From the IMG/VR virus record IMGVR_UViG_3300025809_000075, positions 1 through 31,329 of that record: DNA of 31,329 nt, one strand, 5' to 3'. A program made the translations under genes and the position numbers. Source of the stretch: a virus. This document shows, piece after piece, positions 15,455 through 21,975 of the stretch. Under the pieces are notes generated by a model. The model was not told where the DNA came from. It did not search any database and was given only the letters and a program-made list of their open reading frames with translations. The first letter of the stretch is position 1; each line of letters begins with the position of its first letter.

Positions 15455-15477
15455 GGGGTAAACTACCCCTCTATAAT
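15455..15477 (+). promoter_or_regulatory. Early promoter candidate 3: perfect 6-bp hairpin plus TCTATAAT
   Basis: GGGGTA (15455-15460) and TACCCC (15464-15469) are perfect inverted repeats around a three-base loop, AAC. TCTATAAT follows. A short GC-rich hairpin with a 3-base loop just upstream of the start is the hallmark of N4 virion polymerase promoters. The -35 hexamer position reads TAAACC, which is not host-like. Confidence 0.7.
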
Positions 15478-15510
15478 GAACAAATCAAAGTCTTGAAAGG
15501 ACATACTATG
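15465..15510 (+). repeat. 46-base direct repeat, copy 2: promoter, leader and start codon
   Basis: Identical to 14234-14279, including the ribosome site and the initiator ATG. Only the loop and upstream flank of the hairpin differ. Confidence 0.9.
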
Positions 15511-15804
15511 TTTAAATCTATCATCGCAGCAGCAGTAATCGCAACAGCAACTTTCGTAACTCCAGCAAGTGCAGCACTACCTATGGCTACTTGTAAGGTA
15601 TTAGGTAACCTAATTGAGAACGTAGCTACACTTCGTGACGCAGGTGTTTCCCCGGTAGAAGTGTATGAACTGCTAACTGAAAATGGCCTCACACCAGCAG
15701 TCGCCGCTAACATGCTTGAGATTGTTTTTATTACAGGTAAAGATGTTGACGGTAGCCTCTTGAACCCATTGTTCGTAGGTACATGCGTAGGAGAATCAGC
15801 ATAA
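15508..15804 (+). CDS. Exported small helical protein, two cysteines
   Basis: 98 residues from ATG 15508. The signal peptide is residues 1-22 (ending ThrProAlaSerAla). The mature part of about 76 residues is helical, with Cys near each end (AlaThrCysLys and GlyThrCysVal) that could form one disulfide. The middle repeats a helix-turn pattern: AlaGlyValSerProValGluValTyrGluLeuLeu, then AsnGlyLeuThrProAlaValAlaAlaAsnMetLeu. Unknown function. Its signal peptide resembles those of the genes at 13850 and 14277. Confidence 0.7.
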   Translation: MFKSIIAAAVIATATFVTPASAALPMATCKVLGNLIENVATLRDAGVSPVEVYELLTENGLTPAVAANMLEIVFITGKDVDGSLLNPLFVGTCVGESA

Positions 15805-15938
15805 TGACTAAAGCACAACAACGTAAATCACCTGAGTTCATGAAAGAAATCTCATTCAAAGAACTCGTAAAAGCAATCGATGCCAAATGGTCACACACCT
15901 ACGGAGACGTAGATGACCAAGGTAACGAGGTTCGTTAA
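15804..15938 (+). CDS. Small cytoplasmic protein, 44 residues
   Basis: Starts in the stop of the previous gene (TAATG) with AGGAGAATCAGC upstream. Basic N-terminal third, acidic C-terminus (TyrGlyAspValAspAspGlnGlyAsnGlu). No signal peptide, in contrast to its neighbours. No family recognised. The coupled start and good ribosome site support it as real. Confidence 0.55.
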   Translation: MTKAQQRKSPEFMKEISFKELVKAIDAKWSHTYGDVDDQGNEVR

Positions 15939-15949
15939 TATTCTACAGT

Positions 15950-15991
15950 GTCCCTCTTCGGAGGGGCATCATAGAGCACTAACGCTCTTTT
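15950..15991 (+). terminator. Tandem hairpins, probable terminator
   Basis: The first hairpin is GTCCCTC-TTCG-GAGGGGC (15950-15967), a UUCG tetraloop on a 7-bp stem. The second is AGAGC (15973-15977) with GCTCT (15984-15988), followed by three more T residues (to 15991). They lie in the 73-base gap before the gene at 16012. Confidence 0.65.
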
Positions 15992-16011
15992 AGCCCTATA
16001 GGAGAAATAAA

Positions 16012-16215
16012 ATGGGAATTATCTTTGCAATCGTAATGCTTGTCGGCGCAACAACAGCAGCTGAAAATGCCGAACTATGTATCCACAGTGACCGCTCAAC
16101 ACTCACACAAGCTCAAGTATCTGAATGTGAATCATATGCAGAACTTCATGACGAAAACCTTGGTTGGAACCTTGGCGGAATGACTACTGGTGCAGTTATC
16201 GTCATGGGTAACTAA
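16012..16215 (+). CDS. Small exported or membrane-anchored protein, two cysteines
   Basis: 67 residues with ATAGGAGAAATAAA upstream. A short hydrophobic N-terminus (residues 3-16, with Ala-Thr-Thr-Ala-Ala) could be a signal peptide or anchor. It is followed by GluLeuCysIle and SerGluCysGluSer, then a hydrophobic Gly-rich end. The two Cys match the pattern of the five exported proteins upstream. Unknown function. Confidence 0.55.
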   Translation: MGIIFAIVMLVGATTAAENAELCIHSDRSTLTQAQVSECESYAELHDENLGWNLGGMTTGAVIVMGN

Positions 16216-16259
16216 TACCTCTAAACCAACTAATAAATCTTTCATATCGGAGAATACAC

Positions 16260-16439
16260 ATGACAACTATTACACACGCAACAACTTCCGCAGCTTTCAC
16301 TTACACGGTAGGTGGTACAAATGTTCGTGAAACTTGGCTTGATGGTTCAGGCAAAGTAATTAACTACTCGACTAAAACCCCACGGGGTCGCTACCTTGTG
16401 TCCTTGATTGCTCGTAAGGGCTTTGCTAAGACTAAATAA
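16260..16439 (+). CDS. Small protein, 59 residues, unknown
   Basis: ATG 16260 after CGGAGAATACAC. Thr-rich beta-like N-terminal half, basic C-terminal half (ArgGlyArgTyrLeuValSerLeuIleAlaArgLysGlyPheAla). Followed directly by a strong terminator. The basic tail may bind nucleic acid, but no family is recognised. Confidence 0.55.
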   Translation: MTTITHATTSAAFTYTVGGTNVRETWLDGSGKVINYSTKTPRGRYLVSLIARKGFAKTK

Positions 16440-16447
16440 ACTTAATC

Positions 16448-16480
16448 GCCCTGCTGCCCTTCGGGGTGGTGGGGCTTTTT
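16448..16480 (+). terminator. Rho-independent terminator in the early region
   Basis: A 12-base arm GCCCTGCTGCCC pairs with GGGTGGTGGGGC around a TTCG loop, with G-U pairs, followed by five T residues. It would reduce read-through from the small early genes into the RNA polymerase gene. Confidence 0.8.
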
Positions 16481-16512
16481 AATCTAATAATTTTTTTTGA
16501 AAGGTTCACATT

Positions 16513-16575
16513 ATGAACATCACACTATTTATTTGCGCTGCGCTTGTCTTACATTTCGTAGGGGTGGCTAAGTAA
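16513..16575 (+). CDS. 20-residue hydrophobic peptide
   Basis: MNITLFICAALVLHFVGVAK, preceded by GAAAGGTTCACATT. A single hydrophobic helix long enough to span a membrane, ending in Lys. It lies alone between a terminator and a structured leader. It may be a real membrane micropeptide; such a short ORF could also be chance. Confidence 0.35.
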   Translation: MNITLFICAALVLHFVGVAK

Positions 16576-16596
16576 ATAGTTAAATTGTCCTTAACA

Positions 16597-16624
16597 GTGG
16601 AGTGTCGAAAGATACCCCGTCCAC
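16597..16624 (+). promoter_or_regulatory. Structured leader upstream of the second RNA polymerase gene
   Basis: GTGGA (16597-16601) pairs with TCCAC (16620-16624). Inside, GTGTC and GATAC pair around a GAAA tetraloop, with a CCCG bulge on the 3' side. It could be an RNase III-type processing site like those of T7 messages, a translation control element, or part of a promoter. Confidence 0.45.
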
Positions 16625-16643
16625 ATATAGAAGGAATGGCTGA

Positions 16644-18851
16644 ATGAACTCAATGGAAATACTTTGCGAAAACATTCGTGAACGGCAAGGCTACCTTATG
16701 GATTTAAAAGGTGAAAAACCTGACAAGCGAAACACTGCTTGGCATCTATATGACAAAGACCCAGAAGAAATGATTAGCTTTACCTACGGACATATACTAA
16801 GTAAGATTGAGATATTGGCTGAACTAACCACTATCCTATCTTCAGTAGGTGGCTCTATCAACAGACGATATAAACTAAAACTAAACGAGGTAGACTCAAT
16901 CCACTTGGGTTGGTTTGTGTTCTTGGCCTATGTTGATACAGGTATCGTAGATATCAATCGTAAGCGCAAGAAGAAGAAAAACGGCAAGCTTAGTAAACAC
17001 TCTTCTTACCATGTTCAGGTAAAAGATGCAGCTGCCCTTAACAGTGTCTTAGAACAAATAGACACAAACGATACAGAAATGTTTCCTTCTCCTGTAGCAC
17101 CTGCTGATTGGGAAGTTGGGAAGTTTTACCATGAAAGTGGATACCCATTAATTAAGAAGAACCCACATGAAGATGCGGTTAAAGCTTGTAAGTTGGGTGG
17201 CACAGAGTACTTAGTGGAAACGCTAAACAAACTAAACAAGACTGCTTGGCGGATTAACCCGTTTATATTTGACACATTTAAGAAGTGTACCTTCTTAGGT
17301 TCAGATAAAACTCCGTTTAAGTTTAAGAAAGAGGTAGACCCTGTTAAGAGGGCTTCCTTAGAAATAGAAGCAAGGGCTATTGAGAAGCTCGCTGAAAGGA
17401 ACAAAGACAATGCTTTCTATCATCTGTATAATGTTGACTTTCGTGGTCGCATATACCCTAACACTGCGTTTCTACATGAGCAATCCTCAGACAACGCCAA
17501 GGGGCTTCTACTCCTCGACAACCCCGTACCTCTAGGGGAAGATGGTTTCTACTGGCTATCAGTACACACAGCTAACATGTGGGGTAACGATAAGGTCTCT
17601 CTTGATGACCGTGCTCAGTGGGTTCAAGACAACTTCTTCGACATTTGTTCTTATGTGGGAGACCCTATGAAGAATACAGGGTGGATGGATGCAGACAAAC
17701 CCTTTTGTTTCCTTGCTTGCTGTTTTGAGCTTAATAGTTTAGCTGAGTGGGGTGTTCATAAAGACCCCGAAGACTTTCCTTCATGCCTACCTATATACAT
17801 CGATGGCTCTAACAACGGTGTTCAGCACCTCGTTGCTATGTCTAAAGATGAGGCGGTTGCTCCTTTGGTTAACTTAAAACCACAAGAGTTACCGGGGGAT
17901 GTCTACATGTTCATAGCTGATAAGGTTATTGAACAAGTAAAGATAGATGCTGAAAAGCTTTTAAGTGTTGAAGGTACGACTGAAGCATTTAAAGAACTCT
18001 ACGATGACTTTGTTGCTCTAGAACAGAGTGTTAATAGACACTCGGTAAACCCTAAATCAGAGCTATTCTCACAGGCTATTAAACGCCGTAGTGAGTTTGG
18101 TAACGCAAAGAGAGACTTGTTAAAGAAGTTTGCTCCTTTGTACTGGTACAACATCAAAGAGAAAAAGATATGGCGTAAGACTGTTAAACGCCCTGTCATG
18201 ACGCTGGGCTACGGTGCTGTTAAGTACGGCATGGTAGAACAAGTACACGATGATACACGAGACATCTCTACTTACTTAAGAGATAAACACAAGTCGTGGT
18301 CTGCTTACCTAGGCGATATGGTTTATGAAACCTGCTATCGTGAACTCAAAGGACCAGCACAAATGCTGCGTATGTTTGAGGCTCTAGGTGAACAAGAGAA
18401 TGAGAAAGATAAACCTATTGCTTTTCGGCAAATCATAACAGGTTTACCTTTTGTTCATGCCTATCGTAAAGGTGAAAATAGAACTGTTAAGCTATCACAT
18501 AACGGTGTACGCATGGAGCTAGAGTTTACTCTCTGGCAAAACGCTACACTAAATAAAGATAAGCAAACACAGTCGGCTCCGCCTAACATTGTGCATAGCA
18601 TTGACGCAGTACACTTGTCTATGTTTATACACGATACAGACTACCCTGTTACTGTTGTGCACGACTCTTTCGGTTGTCACGCAGGTAACATGAATAAGGC
18701 ATTCTATGATGTACGTAATCACTTTGTAGAGCTTTATGATAGTAACCCACTTGAGCACATCTTCGAACAGATGGGTGCTTTACCACTAATACCCAACAAG
18801 GGAAATCTGAACGTAGCTGATATTATCGCTTCAGACTTCGCATTTGCATAA
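16644..18851 (+). CDS. T7-type DNA-directed RNA polymerase
   Basis: 735 residues (T7 has 883), with AGAAGGAATGG upstream. All signatures are present: DFRGRIY, motif A IleAspGlySerAsnAsnGlyValGlnHis with Asp387, motif B Arg511-Lys515-Tyr523-Gly with exactly the T7 R627-K631-Y639 spacing, and motif C ValHisAspSerPheGly with Asp674. The C-terminus LysGlyAsnLeuAsnVal...SerAspPheAlaPheAla closely matches that of T7 RNA polymerase. The shorter length falls in the N-terminal, promoter-binding part, so its promoters probably differ from T7's. The gene ends the early region and precedes the replication genes, so it likely transcribes them and perhaps the late genes. Confidence 0.95.
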   Translation: MNSMEILCENIRERQGYLMDLKGEKPDKRNTAWHLYDKDPEEMISFTYGHILSKIEILAELTTILSSVGGSINRRYKLKLNEVDSIHLGWFVFLAYVDTGIVDINRKRKKKKNGKLSKHSSYHVQVKDAAALNSVLEQIDTNDTEMFPSPVAPADWEVGKFYHESGYPLIKKNPHEDAVKACKLGGTEYLVETLNKLNKTAWRINPFIFDTFKKCTFLGSDKTPFKFKKEVDPVKRASLEIEARAIEKLAERNKDNAFYHLYNVDFRGRIYPNTAFLHEQSSDNAKGLLLLDNPVPLGEDGFYWLSVHTANMWGNDKVSLDDRAQWVQDNFFDICSYVGDPMKNTGWMDADKPFCFLACCFELNSLAEWGVHKDPEDFPSCLPIYIDGSNNGVQHLVAMSKDEAVAPLVNLKPQELPGDVYMFIADKVIEQVKIDAEKLLSVEGTTEAFKELYDDFVALEQSVNRHSVNPKSELFSQAIKRRSEFGNAKRDLLKKFAPLYWYNIKEKKIWRKTVKRPVMTLGYGAVKYGMVEQVHDDTRDISTYLRDKHKSWSAYLGDMVYETCYRELKGPAQMLRMFEALGEQENEKDKPIAFRQIITGLPFVHAYRKGENRTVKLSHNGVRMELEFTLWQNATLNKDKQTQSAPPNIVHSIDAVHLSMFIHDTDYPVTVVHDSFGCHAGNMNKAFYDVRNHFVELYDSNPLEHIFEQMGALPLIPNKGNLNVADIIASDFAFA

Positions 18852-18861
18852 GGAGAGAATC

Positions 18862-19050
18862 ATGCAAAAGATTATCGTAGGTGACAAATTCAAAGTACAA
18901 TTCGATGATGTAGTTGATGCAGTACGAGTTACTGCCCTTGGTCTGTTTGACGGAGGTGGTATCGAGTATCTTGAGGTTATCGTTAATGATGACTTCTATG
19001 CAGAACTCTACATCGAAGACATGGGCCGTGATTGGTCTTTTGTCGATTAA
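18862..19050 (+). CDS. Small acidic protein, unknown
   Basis: 62 residues from ATG 18862 after AAGGAGAGAAT, 10 bases behind the polymerase stop, so probably co-transcribed with it. Acidic and beta-rich (LysPheLysValGlnPheAspAsp..., GlyIleGluTyrLeuGluValIle). No family recognised. Its close linkage to the polymerase gene raises the possibility of a polymerase modulator, which is only a guess. Confidence 0.6.
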   Translation: MQKIIVGDKFKVQFDDVVDAVRVTALGLFDGGGIEYLEVIVNDDFYAELYIEDMGRDWSFVD

Positions 19051-19056
19051 AACAAG

Positions 19057-19092
19057 GCCCAAATTAGGGCGGAATAATGACTAATACTAGTC
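19057..19092 (+). promoter_or_regulatory. Middle promoter / leader element, copy 1
   Basis: The 17-base string at 19065-19081 (TAGGGCGGAATAATGAC) recurs exactly at 26516-26532. Here it ends inside a hairpin, GACTA (19079-19083) with TAGTC (19088-19092), loop ATAC. A second hairpin, GCCC-AAATTA-GGGC (19057-19070), precedes it. It lies upstream of the SSB gene. It is a candidate promoter for the second RNA polymerase. Confidence 0.6.
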
Positions 19093-19142
19093 GAAACACA
19101 CACAATACAAATCTCAAATATATCCCAAAAGGAAGAAATATC

Positions 19143-19685
19143 ATGGCTAACAATACAATCATCTTGTCCAACGTTGAACTGTTCTTTGCTAAACTGGACC
19201 CAGCAAACCCTAACTCTCGCTTCGACAAAGAGAACCCAACATGGGAAGTTCAAATTCGTACTAAGGATAAGGCTGTAGCTAAGAGCTGGAAAGACCAGAA
19301 CTTGCGTGTTACACCTGACGAGAATGACGATGGTGTATTCTATCGTGCAAACCTCAAGAAGAAATCTAAGAAGCGTGATGGTTCCGATATGGCACCTGTA
19401 AACGTTGTTGCTGGTGACTTGTCACCTATTGACCCTGCAACTGTAGGTAACGGCTCTATTGCTAACTTGTCTGTATTCCAGTATGACTACAGCATGGCTG
19501 GTAAAGAAGGCGTTGCTTCTATGTTAATGGGTGTTCAGGTTACTACTCTTAATGAGTATAAGCCTCGTCCAACACAGGGTGGCTTCGCTCCTACAGAGTT
19601 CAAAGTGAACAAAGTAGCAGACAACCAAGAAGTTGACGCTGACATGCTTGGTGGTCCTGACGACATTGACGACTTGGACTTCTAA
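19143..19685 (+). CDS. Single-stranded DNA-binding protein, T7 gp2.5-like
   Basis: 180 residues from ATG 19143 after AAAAGGAAGAAATATC. The ATG at 19077 lies in the conserved promoter-like element and is rejected. The body is beta-rich and basic in the middle (AsnLeuLysLysLysSerLysLysArg). The C-terminus is a strongly acidic tail ending AspAspIleAspAspLeuAspPhe. A terminal Phe on an acidic tail is typical of gp2.5-like proteins, where it docks polymerase and helicase. Opening Asn-Val-Glu-Leu-Phe-Phe-Ala-Lys and later GlnTyrAspTyr segments also fit. It protects ssDNA and coordinates the replisome encoded downstream. Confidence 0.8.
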   Translation: MANNTIILSNVELFFAKLDPANPNSRFDKENPTWEVQIRTKDKAVAKSWKDQNLRVTPDENDDGVFYRANLKKKSKKRDGSDMAPVNVVAGDLSPIDPATVGNGSIANLSVFQYDYSMAGKEGVASMLMGVQVTTLNEYKPRPTQGGFAPTEFKVNKVADNQEVDADMLGGPDDIDDLDF

Positions 19686-19700
19686 GAATTAAACAATAAC

Positions 19701-19727
19701 GGTCATCCCTTCGGGGGTGGCCTTTTT
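19701..19727 (+). terminator. Terminator after the SSB gene
   Basis: Same hairpin as at 11673 (GGTCATCC CTTCGG GGGTGGCC), followed by five T residues. It limits the highly expressed SSB transcript. Confidence 0.85.
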
Positions 19728-19746
19728 AATCATATGGGGAACTATT

Positions 19747-19905
19747 ATGGATGTACGTGAAACATACTACGAGCTATACTTTGACGGAGACCTGCAACAC
19801 GAGGGTACTTATGAAGAGTGCAGAAACTTAGCTCTTCATGCCTATGACGATGATTGCGCTGAAGTTTATGAAGTAACTGTAACAGAAGAAAAGGTGACAA
19901 TATGA
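19747..19905 (+). CDS. Small acidic protein, unknown
   Basis: 52 residues from ATG 19747 after GGGGAACTATT; an upstream in-frame codon at 19717 falls in the terminator. Rich in Asp, Glu and Tyr (GluThrTyrTyrGluLeuTyrPheAspGlyAsp). Overlaps the next gene by four bases (ATGA). No family recognised. Confidence 0.55.
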   Translation: MDVRETYYELYFDGDLQHEGTYEECRNLALHAYDDDCAEVYEVTVTEEKVTI

Positions 19906-20342
19906 AACTACTTAAAGGTGTATACCTAGCTGGCCCTATGGCTGGCTTCTCTGGGGAAGAAATGAAAGAGTGGCGTACTGTTGCAACAGAGCAACTAGTG
20001 GCTGCTGACATCCCTGTACTTGACCCTACACGCCGTGTTAGTTTTCACGAGCAGTCTCTAGACGACAAGGGTCTTAACTCTAACATTGCTCAACGTATCT
20101 TCCGTCAAGACTTGCGTGACATCGCTCGTTGTGAAGTTCTGTTGACTGACTTACGTGACCACCCTAAAGCCAAGGCTCAAGGTACTGCAGCTGAAGTTAT
20201 GTTTTCTCATATGAAGCATAAAATCATTATTGCATTCAAGAACCCCGGCGATAAACTTAACCCTTTCATGTCAGCTATGGCTACCGAAGTGCATGACTCA
20301 CTTCAAGACGCTATTGATGCTGCTATTGACTATACCCTGTAA
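19902..20342 (+). CDS. Nucleoside 2-deoxyribosyltransferase-like protein
   Basis: 146 residues. Features of the NDT / DNMP N-glycosidase fold: N-terminal ValTyrLeuAlaGlyProMet (7-13), TrpArg in the first helix, ValLeuAspProThrArg, then ArgGlnAspLeuArgAspIleAlaArgCysGluValLeuLeu, and GlnGlyThrAlaAlaGluValMet as the active-site loop with the likely nucleophile Glu. Such enzymes break or exchange the N-glycosidic bond of deoxynucleosides or their monophosphates. It sits with dCMP deaminase, MazG and RNR genes in the same region, which suggests nucleotide salvage or degradation of host-derived nucleotides. Confidence 0.75.
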   Translation: MKLLKGVYLAGPMAGFSGEEMKEWRTVATEQLVAADIPVLDPTRRVSFHEQSLDDKGLNSNIAQRIFRQDLRDIARCEVLLTDLRDHPKAKAQGTAAEVMFSHMKHKIIIAFKNPGDKLNPFMSAMATEVHDSLQDAIDAAIDYTL

Positions 20343-20354
20343 GGAGTACTACTA

Positions 20355-20492
20355 ATGGTTGTAGACAGATGTCCAACTACACACGCTTGGCGAGTCAGCA
20401 TGGTTATTGCTGGCTTCCGTGAATCCCGGCGTTACATGGGGTACACTAAAGCAGAAGCAATAGCATCCTTTGAAATGGAGTTTAACTTATGA
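20355..20492 (+). CDS. Small basic protein, 45 residues
   Basis: ATG 20355, twelve bases after the previous stop, with AAGGAGTACTACTA upstream. Arg-rich middle (GlyPheArgGluSerArgArgTyrMetGlyTyr) and a short helix at the end. The stop overlaps the next start as ATGA. Unknown; the tight coupling supports it. Confidence 0.55.
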   Translation: MVVDRCPTTHAWRVSMVIAGFRESRRYMGYTKAEAIASFEMEFNL

Positions 20493-20854
20493 AAGTAGCA
20501 GTATACTATAACCTCCACAAACACACATTCTCTTTGCAATCACGCAACAAAGAAGACTACGGTAAGGTTATTGGCCATACTGAACATGTCATCTTGAAGA
20601 ACGCTAACTATGTCGTCCGGTCAGCTGGTCGTAATAAAGTTCTACAAGAGAAGAAAAAGAACGTTCACGCTTTCGTAGTAGGTGAACTAGTGGAGGGTAT
20701 CGTCGGTGCCCGTTATAAAGAAAAGGCTGTAACTTATAACCCCTATAAGTGTAAGTCATTCTACGAAAAAGAAACAGGAGAACCAATCGCATCCTCGGAG
20801 TACGCTGTACTTCGCAAGGATGTTAACGGTAAACCAATCATAGGAGCATACTAA
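20489..20854 (+). CDS. Conserved phage protein of unknown function
   Basis: 121 residues, basic. The pattern ValTyrTyrAsnLeuHisLysHisThrPheSer, later AlaGlyArgAsnLysValLeuGlnGlu and LysLysAsnValHisAlaPheValValGly, is familiar from uncharacterised proteins of T7-like and related phages. No catalytic motif is evident. Starts and ends with short overlaps to its neighbours, within the replication region. Confidence 0.6.
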   Translation: MKVAVYYNLHKHTFSLQSRNKEDYGKVIGHTEHVILKNANYVVRSAGRNKVLQEKKKNVHAFVVGELVEGIVGARYKEKAVTYNPYKCKSFYEKETGEPIASSEYAVLRKDVNGKPIIGAY

Positions 20855-21591
20855 TGTACACATATACAATAGAATCAGAACTAGTCGTATGGAATGAAAC
20901 AGACAACTGGCAGTTTGCCATTGATGAATGGTCAACGCTTTGGACTCAAATGACTGTTTATGATGGACTGCTGGGCATTTACGTTAGACGTAACGGAGAA
21001 ATTGTCAAAGTTCTTATTAGTGAAGAAGACATCAAGAAACACTCAGAATTTTTGCTGTCTGTTAGAGACTCATCAAATCGTATAGAAGGAAGAATCATGA
21101 TGGATATGTATGAACAAGAAGTAAACGGTATGGATGTAGTAGAGCCTAAAGACAAGCTGGACTTGCCTAAAGAGTGGCAAGAGCCTTATACTGCCTATAT
21201 AATTCGTAAGACTAAAGAAGAAACCAACTACATGCTTGACGAGGAAGAATTAGACTACAAAACTGCTGTTGCTGAAATGGAAGGTAATGATTTAGTAGTT
21301 GACTTCCACGGTAACTTTGAAGACATGGATGATGATACACAAGATGCTATCATTAACCCTAAACACTATAAGCTCTTCTCTGCAGAGGACTACGCACGTT
21401 ACCCAGACGGAATCGAGTATATGGACTTATGCGACAAGGCTTTGGCTCACCTAACAGGCGTAGAGGCGCACTTAGTGGGTCAGATTCTTAAGTACACTCT
21501 TCGTGTAGGTAAGAAAGATGCCAAGGAACAAGATGCTAAGAAGATTGAGTGGTACGCCTCTCGTCTTGTTAAAACAGTGAAAGGGGGCTAA
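20854..21591 (+). CDS. DUF3310 protein with a long N-terminal extension
   Basis: 245 residues. The C-terminal third (about 165-243) is DUF3310: IleIleAsnProLysHisTyrLys, then IleGluTyrMetAspLeuCys, GlyGlnIleLeuLysTyrThrLeuArgValGlyLysLys and a closing GluTrpTyrAlaSerArgLeu. T7 gp1.7, a nucleotide kinase, carries this type of domain. The first 160 residues are acidic and not recognised, and include a run GluGluGluLeuAspTyr. The gene begins in the last base of the previous stop (TAATG). The domain assignment is firm, the biochemical role less so. Confidence 0.7.
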   Translation: MYTYTIESELVVWNETDNWQFAIDEWSTLWTQMTVYDGLLGIYVRRNGEIVKVLISEEDIKKHSEFLLSVRDSSNRIEGRIMMDMYEQEVNGMDVVEPKDKLDLPKEWQEPYTAYIIRKTKEETNYMLDEEELDYKTAVAEMEGNDLVVDFHGNFEDMDDDTQDAIINPKHYKLFSAEDYARYPDGIEYMDLCDKALAHLTGVEAHLVGQILKYTLRVGKKDAKEQDAKKIEWYASRLVKTVKGG

Positions 21592-21792
21592 ATGCTAGAA
21601 GAACGTTTCATTCGGACTGCTAACAAGTACCATTGGGCTGTCAAGGGGCACTTAATCCCAGAAGGGACGTCCGACGAAGAGATTATTAAGATACATGACA
21701 GTTACCTCAAACGCTTATGGGGTAATCACGAGGCTTTACTGTGTCGTGATGAATTCGAAAAACTGTGGGAACAACGTTTAATGGAGAAGTAA
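21592..21792 (+). CDS. Small protein, 66 residues
   Basis: Starts directly after the previous stop, with AAAGGGGG upstream. Helical, charged, with two Trp near the C-terminus. No family recognised. Next gene starts with no gap. Confidence 0.55.
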   Translation: MLEERFIRTANKYHWAVKGHLIPEGTSDEEIIKIHDSYLKRLWGNHEALLCRDEFEKLWEQRLMEK

Positions 21793-21975
21793 ATGAATAA
21801 CTCAGCTTTAATCAACGATGTTATGAAGTCTTTAGAGGGTCTCAACACAGCAGACCACTATATGCACGAAACTGGTGATGTAGAAGATGCAGCACTAGAC
21901 GCAGCACATCGGAATATTTCTGATGCTATCGCAATCTTAAACTCATTTCTCGAAAGGAAGCGTAATGAAGGTTAG
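21793..21975 (+). CDS. Small acidic helical protein, 60 residues
   Basis: Starts right after the previous stop, with ATGGAGAAG as ribosome site. Acidic helix-rich sequence (ThrGlyAspValGluAspAlaAlaLeuAspAlaAla). Overlaps the next gene by 11 bases. Unknown. Confidence 0.5.
   Translation: MNNSALINDVMKSLEGLNTADHYMHETGDVEDAALDAAHRNISDAIAILNSFLERKRNEG

Noticed and set aside
11730-15477. Ordinary sigma-70 promoters for the three TATAAT sites
   Set aside because: Not fully excluded, but the -35 positions read AAAAGT, ATAACT and TAAACC, while the G4...C4 block is conserved instead.
19077-19142. ATG at 19077 as start of the SSB gene
   Set aside because: It lies in the conserved 17-base element, has no spacing-correct ribosome site, and gives a Thr/Asn-rich extension; ATG 19143 has a good site.
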